A DNA stretch of 49,865 nt from Oscillospiraceae bacterium (GTDB taxonomy: Bacteria > Bacillota > Clostridia > Oscillospirales > Ruminococcaceae): assembly GCA_024684395.1 (NCBI GenBank), contig JAIKWY010000177.1:1-49865 (forward strand), in the 5' to 3' direction. Under the pieces are notes generated by a model. That model saw only the letters and a list, made by a program, of their open reading frames with translations, was not told where the DNA came from and did not search any database. Every line of letters begins with the position of its first letter. The stretch's first letter is position 1. Positions 15,669-24,038 of the stretch are shown here, in pieces. The translations under genes were made by a program, and so were the position numbers.

Positions 15669-17488
15669 CTTCCCCCAGCCTTCCCGAACAGCGCCGCCTT
15701 ATGCTCCGGTGCATGGACCTGCAACAGATACCGCTCATTGCCGCACCGGAACAGGCACGTTCCTCGCTCCGACCGCCCGATGAGCCGGTGCTCCGGTGCC
15801 GTGATCTGGAGCGCATCCATGAACTCCTCCGGTGAAATGTTGCCCGGATGAAAGAAGAAGCTGTAGCATGGGATGCTGAACAGCGGCTTTGTAAACTCCC
15901 GGATTTCCGGTAGGAGGAAGTCCTCCACGTTCTGGCTTGCCAGCACAAAGGCTGATTCCTTCTTCCGCACACGCTTCATGCCAGTGCGGATATATTCAAT
16001 CGCTGTCATGTTGGTGAGGAAGAGGTAGAGCTCGTCAATCGCCGCCACCGTGTTCCCACGGAACAAAAGCTGGTTGCTCATGTACGACAGAATATTGAAA
16101 AGCAGCGTATCCTTGAGCTTTTTGTTGGTGTCCATCAGTCCCTTCACGCCGAAACAGATGAAGTCGGCATCTCGGATGATGGTGTGACCGTTGAAGTATT
16201 TCGCCTCCGCACCCCTGCACATCGAATGCAGCCCAAGGCAGACATTTTGCAGCATTTTCTCGGTGTACAGCGCTTTCTGCGCCGGATCAAATGCCATAAA
16301 CTCCTTTTCTGTCAGCTCATAGAGATCGGACATCGTGGGATAATCCTGCGCAGTCAGTTTGCAGAAATCCGTGGTATCCGTGATGCCGAACCGGGCATAC
16401 AGCTTGATGAGCATGATCTCGATGGTGTCGATCTCCTGATCGGAAAAGTCCTTGTAGCTGCGGAAGAAGTCCTTCAGATAGGATATATGCTGGCTCAGGC
16501 GGGTGACCTTGCGGAAGGTCTCCGGCTCCTCAGCACTCCGTTCTCCGTCGCCCCACGACTTCGGCTCGAGCGGATTGATCATGAATTCACCCGACATCAG
16601 GTCAATGTAGGTGCCGCCGAGCTGCCCGCAGAGATCACGGTATTCGTCCTCCGGGTCAAGGCAGACGATCGATTTACCGGATTCCCGCAGATTGCAGAGC
16701 AGCAGCTTCATGAGGTAGCTCTTGCCCTGTCCGCTGTTGCCGAGAATCAGGATATTGCTGTTGGTTTTGTCATCCGTGCGCTTGCCGAAATCGACTACCA
16801 GACTACTGCCGTATTTGTCACGCCCGAGGTAAAAGCCCTGCGAATCGGTCTTGCCGGAGTAGTTCAGCGGGTAGAGATTCGCCGCCGAGGATGCCGGGAT
16901 AATGCGCTCGTACTCCGTGGTGAAGCAGTTTTTTCCGGTTGGCAGGACGGACAGAAACGCATCCTGCTGCCGAAGCAGAAGTCGATCCACATTGATGCGG
17001 CTGCGGGTGAGCTCCATCTGGATGTCGTCCTGCAATTCCCGCAGCTTATCCGGGTCGGATGCTTTCAGCTCAATGAACACCGCCGTGTGCAGCAGCGGTT
17101 CCTTGTTCCGCCGCAGCTCGGTCATGAGTGCAACTGTGTCGTTGATATTTTCTTCCGCTTTAACGCTCTCGGTGACATCATTTGTGCTCGTCATCATACG
17201 GTTTTTGCGCATGGCCTGCTGCAAAATCATGCGCTGCTCCGTGCTTGTGACGAGCCGGTTGTAGACGTGCAGTGTTACGTTGTTCCGGTCGGCAAGGTGT
17301 GCTAAGATTGCCTGTTCCTCCGTGGTCGGCGGGTATTCCGTCACTGCCCAGCAGCAGCGGTAGGAATTGCCGCAGACATAGTGATCGGCGCAGAAATTGA
17401 TCTCATGCGGAATTGCACGGTCAAAGAAATCCTTCGCTTTCCGTATGGCGATCTGTTCTTCTGTCGGTTGCTTGCGTTTAAACAGCAT
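15665..17488 (-). CDS. virB4: VirB4-family conjugative ATPase
   Basis: 607 residues from ATG 17488 (MLFKRKQPTEEQ); upstream in-frame codons lie inside the previous gene. Walker A GNSGQGKSY is at about 250-258, a CLDPEDEY motif at about 277-284, and Walker B VAAIDELYLF at about 481-490, followed by SQNVEDFL and the arginine-rich KRVRKKESAF segment. It powers pilus assembly and DNA transfer at the inner membrane. Family members usually have a longer N-terminal domain; here much of that domain seems to be encoded separately by the gene immediately upstream. Overlaps that gene by about 11 bp. Confidence 0.92.
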   Translation of the reverse strand: MLFKRKQPTEEQIAIRKAKDFFDRAIPHEINFCADHYVCGNSYRCCWAVTEYPPTTEEQAILAHLADRNNVTLHVYNRLVTSTEQRMILQQAMRKNRMMTSTNDVTESVKAEENINDTVALMTELRRNKEPLLHTAVFIELKASDPDKLRELQDDIQMELTRSRINVDRLLLRQQDAFLSVLPTGKNCFTTEYERIIPASSAANLYPLNYSGKTDSQGFYLGRDKYGSSLVVDFGKRTDDKTNSNILILGNSGQGKSYLMKLLLCNLRESGKSIVCLDPEDEYRDLCGQLGGTYIDLMSGEFMINPLEPKSWGDGERSAEEPETFRKVTRLSQHISYLKDFFRSYKDFSDQEIDTIEIMLIKLYARFGITDTTDFCKLTAQDYPTMSDLYELTEKEFMAFDPAQKALYTEKMLQNVCLGLHSMCRGAEAKYFNGHTIIRDADFICFGVKGLMDTNKKLKDTLLFNILSYMSNQLLFRGNTVAAIDELYLFLTNMTAIEYIRTGMKRVRKKESAFVLASQNVEDFLLPEIREFTKPLFSIPCYSFFFHPGNISPEEFMDALQITAPEHRLIGRSERGTCLFRCGNERYLLQVHAPEHKAALFGKAGGR

Positions 17489-18056
17489 CCAATTCCTCCT
17501 TTGCAAAATACTCGGCGCCCTCCACATCCGGGATAAGGTCGCCTGTAATACTCGTCCCGAAGTACAGCGCCAACATTCGTTTCAGCTCGGATTTATCGAG
17601 CAGATGCGCTGTAAATCCGTAATCGGAGATGCTCTTGCTCACCCGGTTCAGCGCTGTGAAGATCTGCTCCTCGTTCTCCTTGTGGAACCGGAGTGCGAAT
17701 AAGAATTGCCGTGCCGAGGTCATCTCCGTCTGAATCTCGTCCAGAAAAGCGCTGTCGGCTTCCAGCAGCTTTCGCACCGCCGGGTTCTGCTCCTGTTCCA
17801 GCCGCCGACAGATGTAGGTCTTGTTCGCATCGAAGCACTCACAGTCATCCTGTGCGATGAGTTCCAGATCCGGTACCGTGCTCAGCAACTGCATGAGATG
17901 CTGCACCTTTGCGGCGACATGCTCCTGCGACAGCACCGAAATGTTGACCGGCTCGACCTGGAAGAAGGCATACTCGAACTGATCTGTTTTTATGCCGTAT
18001 TTCGTGAATGACTCCAGCCCGAGCAGCTTCTGCACACTCGTTTTTCTTCTTGCCAT
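17478..18056 (-). CDS. Separate VirB4 N-terminal-domain-like protein
   Basis: 192 residues from ATG 18056 (MARRKTSVQKLLGLESFTKY), whose ATG overlaps the stop of the PrgI gene. It resembles the N-terminal part of TraE/VirB4 proteins: SVLSQEHVAAKVQHLMQLLS, LELIAQDDCECFDANKTYI, then SARQFLFALRF and VSKSISDYGFTAHLLDKSEL. A longer reading frame begins at 18275 but its first 73 residues lack protein-like character and overlap PrgI. Split VirB4 proteins are known in clostridial elements. Confidence 0.7.
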   Translation of the reverse strand: MARRKTSVQKLLGLESFTKYGIKTDQFEYAFFQVEPVNISVLSQEHVAAKVQHLMQLLSTVPDLELIAQDDCECFDANKTYICRRLEQEQNPAVRKLLEADSAFLDEIQTEMTSARQFLFALRFHKENEEQIFTALNRVSKSISDYGFTAHLLDKSELKRMLALYFGTSITGDLIPDVEGAEYFAKEELDAV

Positions 18057-18322
18057 TAGTCCTCCTCCCATCGGTATTCCTGCTGAGACAGCAGAAAATA
18101 GTAACAGGCGTGGATGATGTAATCCACGACCGCCGTGTCGTCTGTGCGGAAGGTAAGAAAGGCGTAGCAGACCACCGCAGCCGCCGGGACAAATGTCCAG
18201 AGCTTTGCCAGCAGTGTCACGGCTACGATCACGCCGCCGCACAGAATGCAAAAATCCCGGACATTCCAGAACCACAGCTTGACTGTGGAACGGAGATTGT
18301 CCGGGTAGATGTATGTTTTCAA
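18056..18322 (-). CDS. PrgI-family (VirB3-like) membrane protein, TTG start
   Basis: 88 residues from TTG 18322 (LKTYIYPDNLRSTVKLWFWN), seven bp after AGGAGG. Upstream residues of the longer frame fall on the terminator at 18346-18371. Two membrane segments (about 22-55) are followed by a polar tail. PrgI-family proteins sit just before VirB4 in Gram-positive ICEs and correspond to VirB3 in the type IV secretion channel. Overlaps the next gene by one base. Confidence 0.8.
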   Translation of the reverse strand: MKTYIYPDNLRSTVKLWFWNVRDFCILCGGVIVAVTLLAKLWTFVPAAAVVCYAFLTFRTDDTAVVDYIIHACYYFLLSQQEYRWEED

Positions 18323-18345
18323 TTGTAAGCCTCCTGTCGATAAAA

Positions 18346-18371
18346 ACAGCCGGAGCAATTGCCCCGGCTGT
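18346..18371 (-). terminator. Intrinsic terminator after the relE-like toxin gene, inside the transfer operon
   Basis: ACAGCCGG and CCGGCTGT pair around a GCAATTGC core (nearly perfect 12-bp stem). On the minus strand TTTTTAT follows. Transfer genes PrgI and VirB4 lie directly downstream, so read-through, antitermination or another promoter is needed. Confidence 0.75.
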
Positions 18372-18373
18372 TC

Positions 18374-18667
18374 TCAGTCATTCAGATATCGTTTCAATGC
18401 CTCATAGAAATTCTCACGGGTTCCGGCCATGATCACAACAATGATCTTGTCACCCTCGTACTCCACCCGATACGCAAGCTCATAATTCGTCTTGTTGTAG
18501 TAAATGTCATAGCCGTAGATTCCGCTCAGATCGCCGGTTTTCGCTTCACCGACCGTATGATCCTCCCGGATCCTGTCAACCGCCTGCTGATACAGCAGCT
18601 TCAGCTTTTTGTCCTTCAGCTTCTTGATGAATTTCGCCGCCGGAGGAAGGAACCGCACCTCTGTCAT
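18374..18667 (-). CDS. RelE/ParE-family toxin
   Basis: 97 residues. EVRFLPPAAKFIKKLKDKKL at the start, GDLSGIYGYDIYYNKTNYELAYRVEYEGDKIIVVIMAGTREN in the middle and the C-terminal FYEALKRYL match the RelE/ParE toxin fold. Such toxins cleave mRNA on ribosomes or poison gyrase. Overlaps the AbrB-type antitoxin gene by 4 bp, the typical arrangement. Followed by its own terminator. It probably stabilises the element in its host. Which target it hits cannot be told from sequence. Confidence 0.8.
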   Translation of the reverse strand: MTEVRFLPPAAKFIKKLKDKKLKLLYQQAVDRIREDHTVGEAKTGDLSGIYGYDIYYNKTNYELAYRVEYEGDKIIVVIMAGTRENFYEALKRYLND

Positions 18668-19038
18668 TCGTCTTCCTCCGTTCCGAACACATCCTCGTAG
18701 CTCTCATACTCGCCGGTTCCGGCAGCAGCGGCTTCAGCATCTGCGATCATCGCTTCGACAGCAGGGCGGATCTTTGCCTGACGAGCCTTGAATTCGGTCA
18801 GGAGTTCTTCACCGGACAGTCCCTCAGCGATCAGTTCTGCAAGAATCTGCTCAGCAAATTCGCCGCCGGATTCCGACCTGACCGGACGGATCACAAGCTC
18901 ATTGCCACGCACAACGCACTCGGCAGTGTCGGTAAACCCGAGCATGGTGTAGAATTTCTGCGGAATGGTGATTTGCCGCTTGGACGAGATACTCAGCCGT
19001 TTCCGATCCGAACCCGGTGTACTGTTTGTTGTCAGCAT
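18664..19038 (-). CDS. AbrB/MazE-type antitoxin
   Basis: 124 residues. The swapped-hairpin AbrB domain is at about 13-55 (RLSISSKRQITIPQKFYTML). A C-terminal acidic helical part (about 60-124, ending GTEEDE) probably wraps the toxin. Pairing an AbrB-type antitoxin with a RelE-type toxin is seen in some Firmicutes but is less usual than AbrB with MazF. An AT-rich gap of about 70 bp separates it from the VirB6-like gene upstream, which could hold its own promoter. Confidence 0.8.
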   Translation of the reverse strand: MLTTNSTPGSDRKRLSISSKRQITIPQKFYTMLGFTDTAECVVRGNELVIRPVRSESGGEFAEQILAELIAEGLSGEELLTEFKARQAKIRPAVEAMIADAEAAAAGTGEYESYEDVFGTEEDE

Positions 19039-19110
19039 AGTATTACCTCCTTTGCTTGGCGCTTGGTTTCTTTGCTTCTATCTCTATTATACACCATTCC
19101 GCCGGATTTG

Positions 19111-20031
19111 TCAATGCTTCGCCAGCAATTTTACCGCCCTTGATCCCATGCTCGCCGCACTGGAAACCGAGGTCATATTCAGATGCACAGACGTATCCAG
19201 CCCGAACATCTGTGCCACCCTCGGGATCTCGTTGGCTGACAGACAAATGCCAAGCGCCAGGATCGGATGCGTGTCGAATGTCATCAGTCCGAGGTACAGG
19301 ATGGTCGTCTGCAAAAATGCGGTTAAGCATGTTGCAATGACCTGTTTGCACCAGCCTATGAAGCCATCCGTGAAACCTCTCGGCACGCTGAACAGATACA
19401 TGCTCCCGACTGCGATCTGGCAGAGCAGAATGCCGCCCCGCTTGATGTTGGCGAGTACCACCTTGACCGTGCAGTAGCCAAACAAAATCATCAGCAGCAG
19501 ATTGCTCAGGGATTGATTTTCGTTAAACTGCTCTGCGACATATTTCGCCGCTTCTGCCACCGAGGACGGCGCTGTGCTGACGTAGGTTCGCATCAGATCA
19601 CCTGCAAACCGCCCCTGCAAGGTCGTGCAGAACGTATACAGCCGCTGCGGTACCTGTGTCACCAGATTGGCCGCAAAATAGCCCTTGAGTACATTCAGCG
19701 CACAGCTCTTGATATTGTTCTGCCCATTTTCGTAGGCAATTGCCGTATCGAACACCGACACCACGAAGCCGCATACAAACAGCATCCAAGCTAAATGCCC
19801 GAACAGCGACACAAATGCCTGCACCCACGGCAGATTGAAAATGTTGATAGCCGTGCTGTTGATGAGCATGAACAGGTCTCCGATGCACTCGTAGATCAGC
19901 CCGAATGTCCAGCGGAACATCGCCTCGAACACAGCATCCGTGATGTCATTCGCCGTGTTGACCGTTGCTGTCCACGCCGCCGAGATCGCCTCGCTCATGT
20001 AGCTCATGGCGTCATTTACCCATTGAAACAT
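19111..20031 (-). CDS. VirB6/TrbL-like conjugation membrane protein
   Basis: 306 residues with about six membrane segments. It starts MFQWVNDAMSYMSEAISAAW; hydrophobic stretches lie around residues 42-60, 72-95, 180-205 and 215-265. The pattern matches the polytopic VirB6-like proteins (DUF6045 group) between the coupling protein and PrgI in Tn1549-type elements, forming part of the membrane channel. ATG 20031 has AGGTGAGAAG upstream. It lies a few bases after the small HTH gene. Confidence 0.75.
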   Translation of the reverse strand: MFQWVNDAMSYMSEAISAAWTATVNTANDITDAVFEAMFRWTFGLIYECIGDLFMLINSTAINIFNLPWVQAFVSLFGHLAWMLFVCGFVVSVFDTAIAYENGQNNIKSCALNVLKGYFAANLVTQVPQRLYTFCTTLQGRFAGDLMRTYVSTAPSSVAEAAKYVAEQFNENQSLSNLLLMILFGYCTVKVVLANIKRGGILLCQIAVGSMYLFSVPRGFTDGFIGWCKQVIATCLTAFLQTTILYLGLMTFDTHPILALGICLSANEIPRVAQMFGLDTSVHLNMTSVSSAASMGSRAVKLLAKH

Positions 20032-20035
20032 CTTC

Positions 20036-20293
20036 TCACCTCCGGATTTTGTATTGATTGGAGCTATATCCGCCTGCCGTCCTGTGTCGGTGCTTTCTCA
20101 CCAGAAGATCGGCATCTTCCAGATCCTGTAATGCCCGGAATACTGTCCTTCTGCTGATGTGCAGATCGGCAGCAATTCGTTTGGTGGACGGGTAGCACTC
20201 GCCGTTCTTGTTCGCCCGGTCACACAGGTAGCAGTACACGGCGATCGCCCTGTGCGAGAGATTCCGGTCATACACGATACTTGGCACGATCAT
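20036..20293 (-). CDS. Small winged-helix DNA-binding protein
   Basis: 85 residues from ATG 20293 (MIVPSIVYDRNLSHRAIAVY), overlapping the stop of the coupling protein gene by ATGA. The winged helix is readable: CYPSTKRIAADLHISRRTVF, then RALQDLEDADLLV, then the basic wing RKHRHRTAGGYSSNQY. It belongs to the helix-turn-helix group (HTH_36 type) found in replication initiators and ICE regulators. It may control the transfer operon or vegetative replication of the element. The longer frame from 20482 lies inside the coupling protein gene and is rejected. Confidence 0.75.
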   Translation of the reverse strand: MIVPSIVYDRNLSHRAIAVYCYLCDRANKNGECYPSTKRIAADLHISRRTVFRALQDLEDADLLVRKHRHRTAGGYSSNQYKIRR

Positions 20294-22050
20294 GGCATCG
20301 CCCCCGTTTTCACCCGGAACCGTCTGCCAGGAGGAGGCGGCGCATCGAAATCGAGATGAAGAAACGTGTTCGCTCCGTACTTCTCCTCCACGCTCCGGAA
20401 CAGTGCATCCCGCTCCATGTACGTCACTTGTCTTGCACCATGATCCTCCAGCCGGTACGGCTCCCCGAACGTGATGCCCCATTTGAAGTACAGCTTCAAC
20501 GGCGAGATCATCGGATGCGTGCCGGTTTTCATGATGATGAACTGTCCCTTCGGCATAGATTTCAGTTCGTCCACGGTCATCAGCGGCCTGCCGATCATCT
20601 GCAGCGAGGACGAGCTTTCCTTGCCGTGCGACACGCTGCCGGACAGCACGGTTTGCTCACCAAGGGCTTTGGACAGCACCTCGGCAGACTGCGAGTTCGG
20701 CGCAAATCCGCCGAAAACCGTGAGCTGTGTGTTGTCCGTGATGATCTCCTGTCCCTCCTTGCCATAGGTCTGCTCGAGCTGCGCAAAGCTCTGGATGATT
20801 GCTACAATGCTGATCTTTCGGGAGCGTCCTGCGGAGAACATTGCTTCCAGTCCCTCGATCTTTGGGAAGGTGCCCAGCTCATCGCAGTAGAACATGACAC
20901 GGTTCGGCAGCGCACCGCCGTGCTCATCGGCAATGACCAGGATCTCCCGGTAGAGCTGCTGAATGAAGAGCGAGACCATGAAGTTTTTGGAGGCATCCTC
21001 CTCCGGCATGACGATGAACACGGCAGACTTCTCGGAGCAGAATTTCTCGGCATCTACGCCGCTTTCAAAGCACAGTACCTGCTCCATTTCGGAATCCAGA
21101 AAGCTGTTCAAACGGGACAGCGCCGTGCTCAGAACCGACAGCATCGCCTGATCGGAGGTGTTCAGTGCCGCACCCGACAGCCACCGTGCCTTGTGGTCAG
21201 TCGGCAGCATTTCCATGAGCTTTGCAAAGTACATCTGCGGCTTGCCTTTGGCATCCGGCGGCTTTGCGATCAGGTCTTGTATCAGCTTGAACACCGACAC
21301 AATATGCCGCTCATTCGGCGCGCCGAACTCCGCAAGGAGCAGAATGACACTTGCCAGCAAGCCCTCTGCACAGTCATAGAAAAATGCATTTTGACCATAA
21401 CTGGAAGAATCACCGCCACCGATATTGATGATCGTTTTCGCTGTGATCTTGGCATATTTCTCTGCTTTGGCCTTTGCCGACAAATTCTGCGGATCCGCAA
21501 GATACATGTCCATGTACTTGTTGACCAGGTGCAGAATGTTGTTTGCATCCGAGTGCGTCGGGTTCCGCAGGTCGATCACAGACACATGATAGCCGTAGTT
21601 GTTTTTGGCGATGTTCCCATAATTCCGGGCAACGTCTCCTTTGGTGTCTGTTGAGATGAATGACATTCCGGATGCACATGCAAATTCAATATTCGGATAC
21701 AGGAAGTACGCCGTCTTGCCGACACCGGCTGCACCGATCATCATCGTGTGGACATCGCCGGTGTCGATCAAAGCCGTGGTGTGCTGCTTTCCCCGGCACC
21801 CGACCACCGTACCCTGTACTGTGGGCAAATGCTCACCCCTGCGCCATTTCTCAGGCTCGAAAGACAGAGAGACAAAGGTCTTTCTGATCTCCTTTGCAGT
21901 AGCCCATCTGGCCGTTCCATGCTGTCCGTTGCCGACTGTTTTCGCCTTGATGCTGTTCAGACTCTTGCCGTCAAGCATGTGCATGACCGCCAGGAATGCG
22001 AAGAACAGCGCAGTCAGAACGCCAATGATCAGTACTTGTTTTTCATTCAA
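20290..22050 (-). CDS. VirD4/TraG-family coupling protein, TTG start
   Basis: 586 residues from TTG 22050 (LNEKQVLIIGVLTA), placed well behind AAGGGAGAGG; another TTG at 22068 would add six residues and lacks a binding site. One N-terminal membrane segment (about 6-26) is followed by Walker A GAAGVGKT (about 106-113). Walker B-like VMFYCDELGTFPKIEGLE and the sensor IVAIIQSFAQLEQTYG follow. It links the relaxosome to the secretion channel. It is shorter than E. coli TraD but typical for Tn1549-type elements. Confidence 0.92.
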   Translation of the reverse strand: MNEKQVLIIGVLTALFFAFLAVMHMLDGKSLNSIKAKTVGNGQHGTARWATAKEIRKTFVSLSFEPEKWRRGEHLPTVQGTVVGCRGKQHTTALIDTGDVHTMMIGAAGVGKTAYFLYPNIEFACASGMSFISTDTKGDVARNYGNIAKNNYGYHVSVIDLRNPTHSDANNILHLVNKYMDMYLADPQNLSAKAKAEKYAKITAKTIINIGGGDSSSYGQNAFFYDCAEGLLASVILLLAEFGAPNERHIVSVFKLIQDLIAKPPDAKGKPQMYFAKLMEMLPTDHKARWLSGAALNTSDQAMLSVLSTALSRLNSFLDSEMEQVLCFESGVDAEKFCSEKSAVFIVMPEEDASKNFMVSLFIQQLYREILVIADEHGGALPNRVMFYCDELGTFPKIEGLEAMFSAGRSRKISIVAIIQSFAQLEQTYGKEGQEIITDNTQLTVFGGFAPNSQSAEVLSKALGEQTVLSGSVSHGKESSSSLQMIGRPLMTVDELKSMPKGQFIIMKTGTHPMISPLKLYFKWGITFGEPYRLEDHGARQVTYMERDALFRSVEEKYGANTFLHLDFDAPPPPGRRFRVKTGAMP

Positions 22051-22155
22051 AGCATCCTCTCCCTTCAAAATCTGTCACACAGATATTCTTCTCTTTGTCC
22101 TATCCCATCTTCATTGTGGGATTCTTCCTGTGACATGATGACACAGGCCATGTGA

Positions 22156-23535
22156 CTATACACAGCCAAGCTCCGGTAGTTCGACCGGCTCCTCCGTCTG
22201 TTCCTGCGCAAGGGATTCTTCCGCCTGCAGCTTCAGCGCACAGTCCGCCACCTCGTAAAGCGCCTTTGCCGTCTGCACGGTCTCGTCCTGCGTCCGTGCA
22301 GGCATCCGGAGCAGCTTTTCAGCATGTGATAAAGCCTTCTGCAAATTCCGGCGCTTAGTGATCGCATCCCCCTTATCCGCATATGGCTTGTATGACTCCC
22401 GGAGCTTCTGCCTAAGATGTGCAAATCCCACAGAATGTCCGGATTTGCGCAGGAAATATGCCGACCCGGAGAGCGCATATTCCGCCATTCTTTGCTCATT
22501 TTCGGACTGCATTTCCTGCCGGAGCAGCCATGTGGCTCGTTCTGGCGTGAAGCGAAATTCCTGCAAAAGCTGCACAGATGCCTGATAGAAATTCAGCCGC
22601 CGGTGCGGAACTGCGGGCTCTGCATCTGCGCTGTTTGCAGCTTTCAAGACTTCGTTCCAGTCCTTCATCCCGGGTGCCAGCCGCTTCACGTCCGCATAGC
22701 CATGCTCCCGCAGAATATCCCGGAACCGGAACGCTGCATCAATGCCGCCCTCATCGTTGTCCGTGCAGAGTACGATCTCCTGCAAATTTGGATGCGTTTC
22801 AAGTGCCTGCAAGACGGCTTTCTCGTACACACCGTTTGCGGCAATGTAGCTATGCTGCTGCCAGCCCTTCGGGAACAGCGTCAGGAAGCTGAGCATGTCA
22901 ATGGGTGCTTCAAAGACGTACAGCCGCCCCGATGTGCCAAAGTGCGCAAAGCTGTACCGGGTATCCGAACCGCCGCAGGTAAGCCGGAATCCTGCTCCCT
23001 GCGAATTGGTCGAGCGCTTGTGTGCCTGCCGGGGGATGCCATTTTCATCGAGCCCGACAAAGACGGCATTGTGGTGCTGCGCATCCTCATAGAGCGTGTG
23101 CAGCTTGGCAAAATGCGTGATGATCTCCGGCGAAATATATCTCTGCTTGATGAGATAGGCATACACCCGGTGCATGTCCGAATTTGGCTCAGGCAGTTCA
23201 AAAATGGGCTTCGGTTTGGGCTTAGGTTCACCCGGAGGTGAGCGTTGCACGGGCTCCACATGATACCCAAGCAGCATCTGCACTGCCTCCTGATAGGTCA
23301 GGTGGTAGAAGCGCTGCACAAACTTCACCGCACCGCCGCCGATCTGATTCTTGTGATCGAACCATGTGCTACCGTACACTGTGATGCTGTCATGCTGGCC
23401 GGAACCGTCCGTGTAGATGAGCTTGTATTCCCGTCCGACCTTCTTGAGTTTCTCGCCACGAGATTGCAGAAATGACGCAAGATCAGTGTTGTTGGCCTGC
23501 TGCTTTTGTGCTTCCGTGAATGGAATGTATTGCAG
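22156..23535 (-). CDS. Primase-like protein (DUF3991 and TOPRIM domains)
   Basis: The coherent protein starts LQYIPFTEAQKQQANNTDLA and runs 459 residues. An in-frame TGA lies upstream and no ATG/GTG/TTG occurs before GTG 23379, which would remove the conserved N-terminal part. CTG 23535 behind GGGGGTGAT is therefore the best start. The N-terminal part (about 10-75, ending SITVYGSTWFDH) and DUF3991 are followed by a TOPRIM domain (RLYVFEAPIDMLSFLTLFP, then IVLCTDNDEGGIDAA), as in ICE primases that start complementary-strand synthesis after transfer. The helical C-terminus ends in an acidic tail. Confidence 0.85.
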   Translation of the reverse strand: MQYIPFTEAQKQQANNTDLASFLQSRGEKLKKVGREYKLIYTDGSGQHDSITVYGSTWFDHKNQIGGGAVKFVQRFYHLTYQEAVQMLLGYHVEPVQRSPPGEPKPKPKPIFELPEPNSDMHRVYAYLIKQRYISPEIITHFAKLHTLYEDAQHHNAVFVGLDENGIPRQAHKRSTNSQGAGFRLTCGGSDTRYSFAHFGTSGRLYVFEAPIDMLSFLTLFPKGWQQHSYIAANGVYEKAVLQALETHPNLQEIVLCTDNDEGGIDAAFRFRDILREHGYADVKRLAPGMKDWNEVLKAANSADAEPAVPHRRLNFYQASVQLLQEFRFTPERATWLLRQEMQSENEQRMAEYALSGSAYFLRKSGHSVGFAHLRQKLRESYKPYADKGDAITKRRNLQKALSHAEKLLRMPARTQDETVQTAKALYEVADCALKLQAEESLAQEQTEEPVELPELGCV

Positions 23536-23550
23536 ATTATCACCCCCGAA

Positions 23551-23847
23551 TCAAATAAAGTCCTGTGAAAGCCCCGGTTCTTCATCGACCTGATGCTTGA
23601 CCCGCTCCGATTCCTCCGCTCTCTTTGCATCGTTGAACCGATCCAGTGAGCCGACCAGATAGCCAGTAATGCGCCGGATTCGCTCAAACGGGGCAGTCTC
23701 GTACTGGTATGAAATATCCACGAATTCGCCGTTGATTCTGATGTGCAGCTCGGTCGGATTTCGCTCCGGGTGCAGCCGCCGAAGCTCGTGCAGATATGCC
23801 TGCACCTCGGCCTCGCTCATCTCACCGCCCTCGACTGTGTATTGCAT
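23551..23847 (-). CDS. Small ICE protein with NrdD-tail-like motif
   Basis: 98 residues. MQYTVEGGEMSEAEVQAYLH opens the protein and the second half reads FERIRRITGYLVGSLDRFND, then AKRAEESERVKHQV. The segment resembles the C-terminal glycyl-radical region of anaerobic ribonucleotide reductase (RVTGYLxxxxRFNxxKxxExxxRVKH), which explains why such ICE proteins are often named after that enzyme. The enzyme itself is absent and no CxxC zinc site is present. Start ATG 23847 follows AGGAGG. It is the first gene after a hairpin-rich leader. True function unknown. Confidence 0.65.
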   Translation of the reverse strand: MQYTVEGGEMSEAEVQAYLHELRRLHPERNPTELHIRINGEFVDISYQYETAPFERIRRITGYLVGSLDRFNDAKRAEESERVKHQVDEEPGLSQDFI

Positions 23848-23872
23848 GCTACCACCTCCTTTCAGGCATGAA

Positions 23873-23898
23873 AAATGCAGCCCGATTGAGCTGCATTT
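23873..23898 (-). terminator. Hairpin with U-tract just upstream of the 98-residue gene
   Basis: AAATGCAGC (23873-23881) pairs with GCTGCATTT (23890-23898). On the minus strand TTTTT follows, 25 bases before the start at 23847. It behaves like a leader terminator (attenuator). Confidence 0.6.
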
Positions 23899-23975
23899 CT
23901 ATAAATATGTGGTTGAATATTTCCGTTCGATGTGATATATAGGAGATATCGTCTCGTCAAGCGAATAAGTACCAA

Positions 23976-24027
23976 AGAGCCGACTTTACTGGCCTCTCGA
24001 TGGGGAGAGACCACTAAAATCGGCTCT
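23976..24027 (-). promoter_or_regulatory. Leader hairpin, copy 1 (attenuator-like)
   Basis: AGAGCCGACTTTACTGGCC.. (23976-23998) pairs with ..GACCACTAAAATCGGCTCT (24005-24027), a stem of about 20 pairs with a few mismatches. A near-identical hairpin at 46020-46070 also lies just upstream of the first gene of a minus-strand run. On the minus strand it ends in TTTGG. Confidence 0.6.
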
Positions 24028-24038
24028 GATACTGTCTT

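Noticed and set aside
16184-17305. 373-codon plus-strand frame opposite VirB4
   Set aside because: Shadow frame; no start signals, and the VirB4 frame is certain.
18057-18275. Upstream extension of the VirB4-N-like gene to 18275
   Set aside because: The extra 73 residues overlap PrgI in another frame and are low-complexity Arg/Gly/His sequence. The ATG at 18056 overlaps the PrgI stop as expected.
20281-21654. 457-codon plus-strand frame opposite the coupling protein
   Set aside because: Antisense to a gene with clear Walker motifs; composition is that of a shadow frame rich in His, Arg and Leu.
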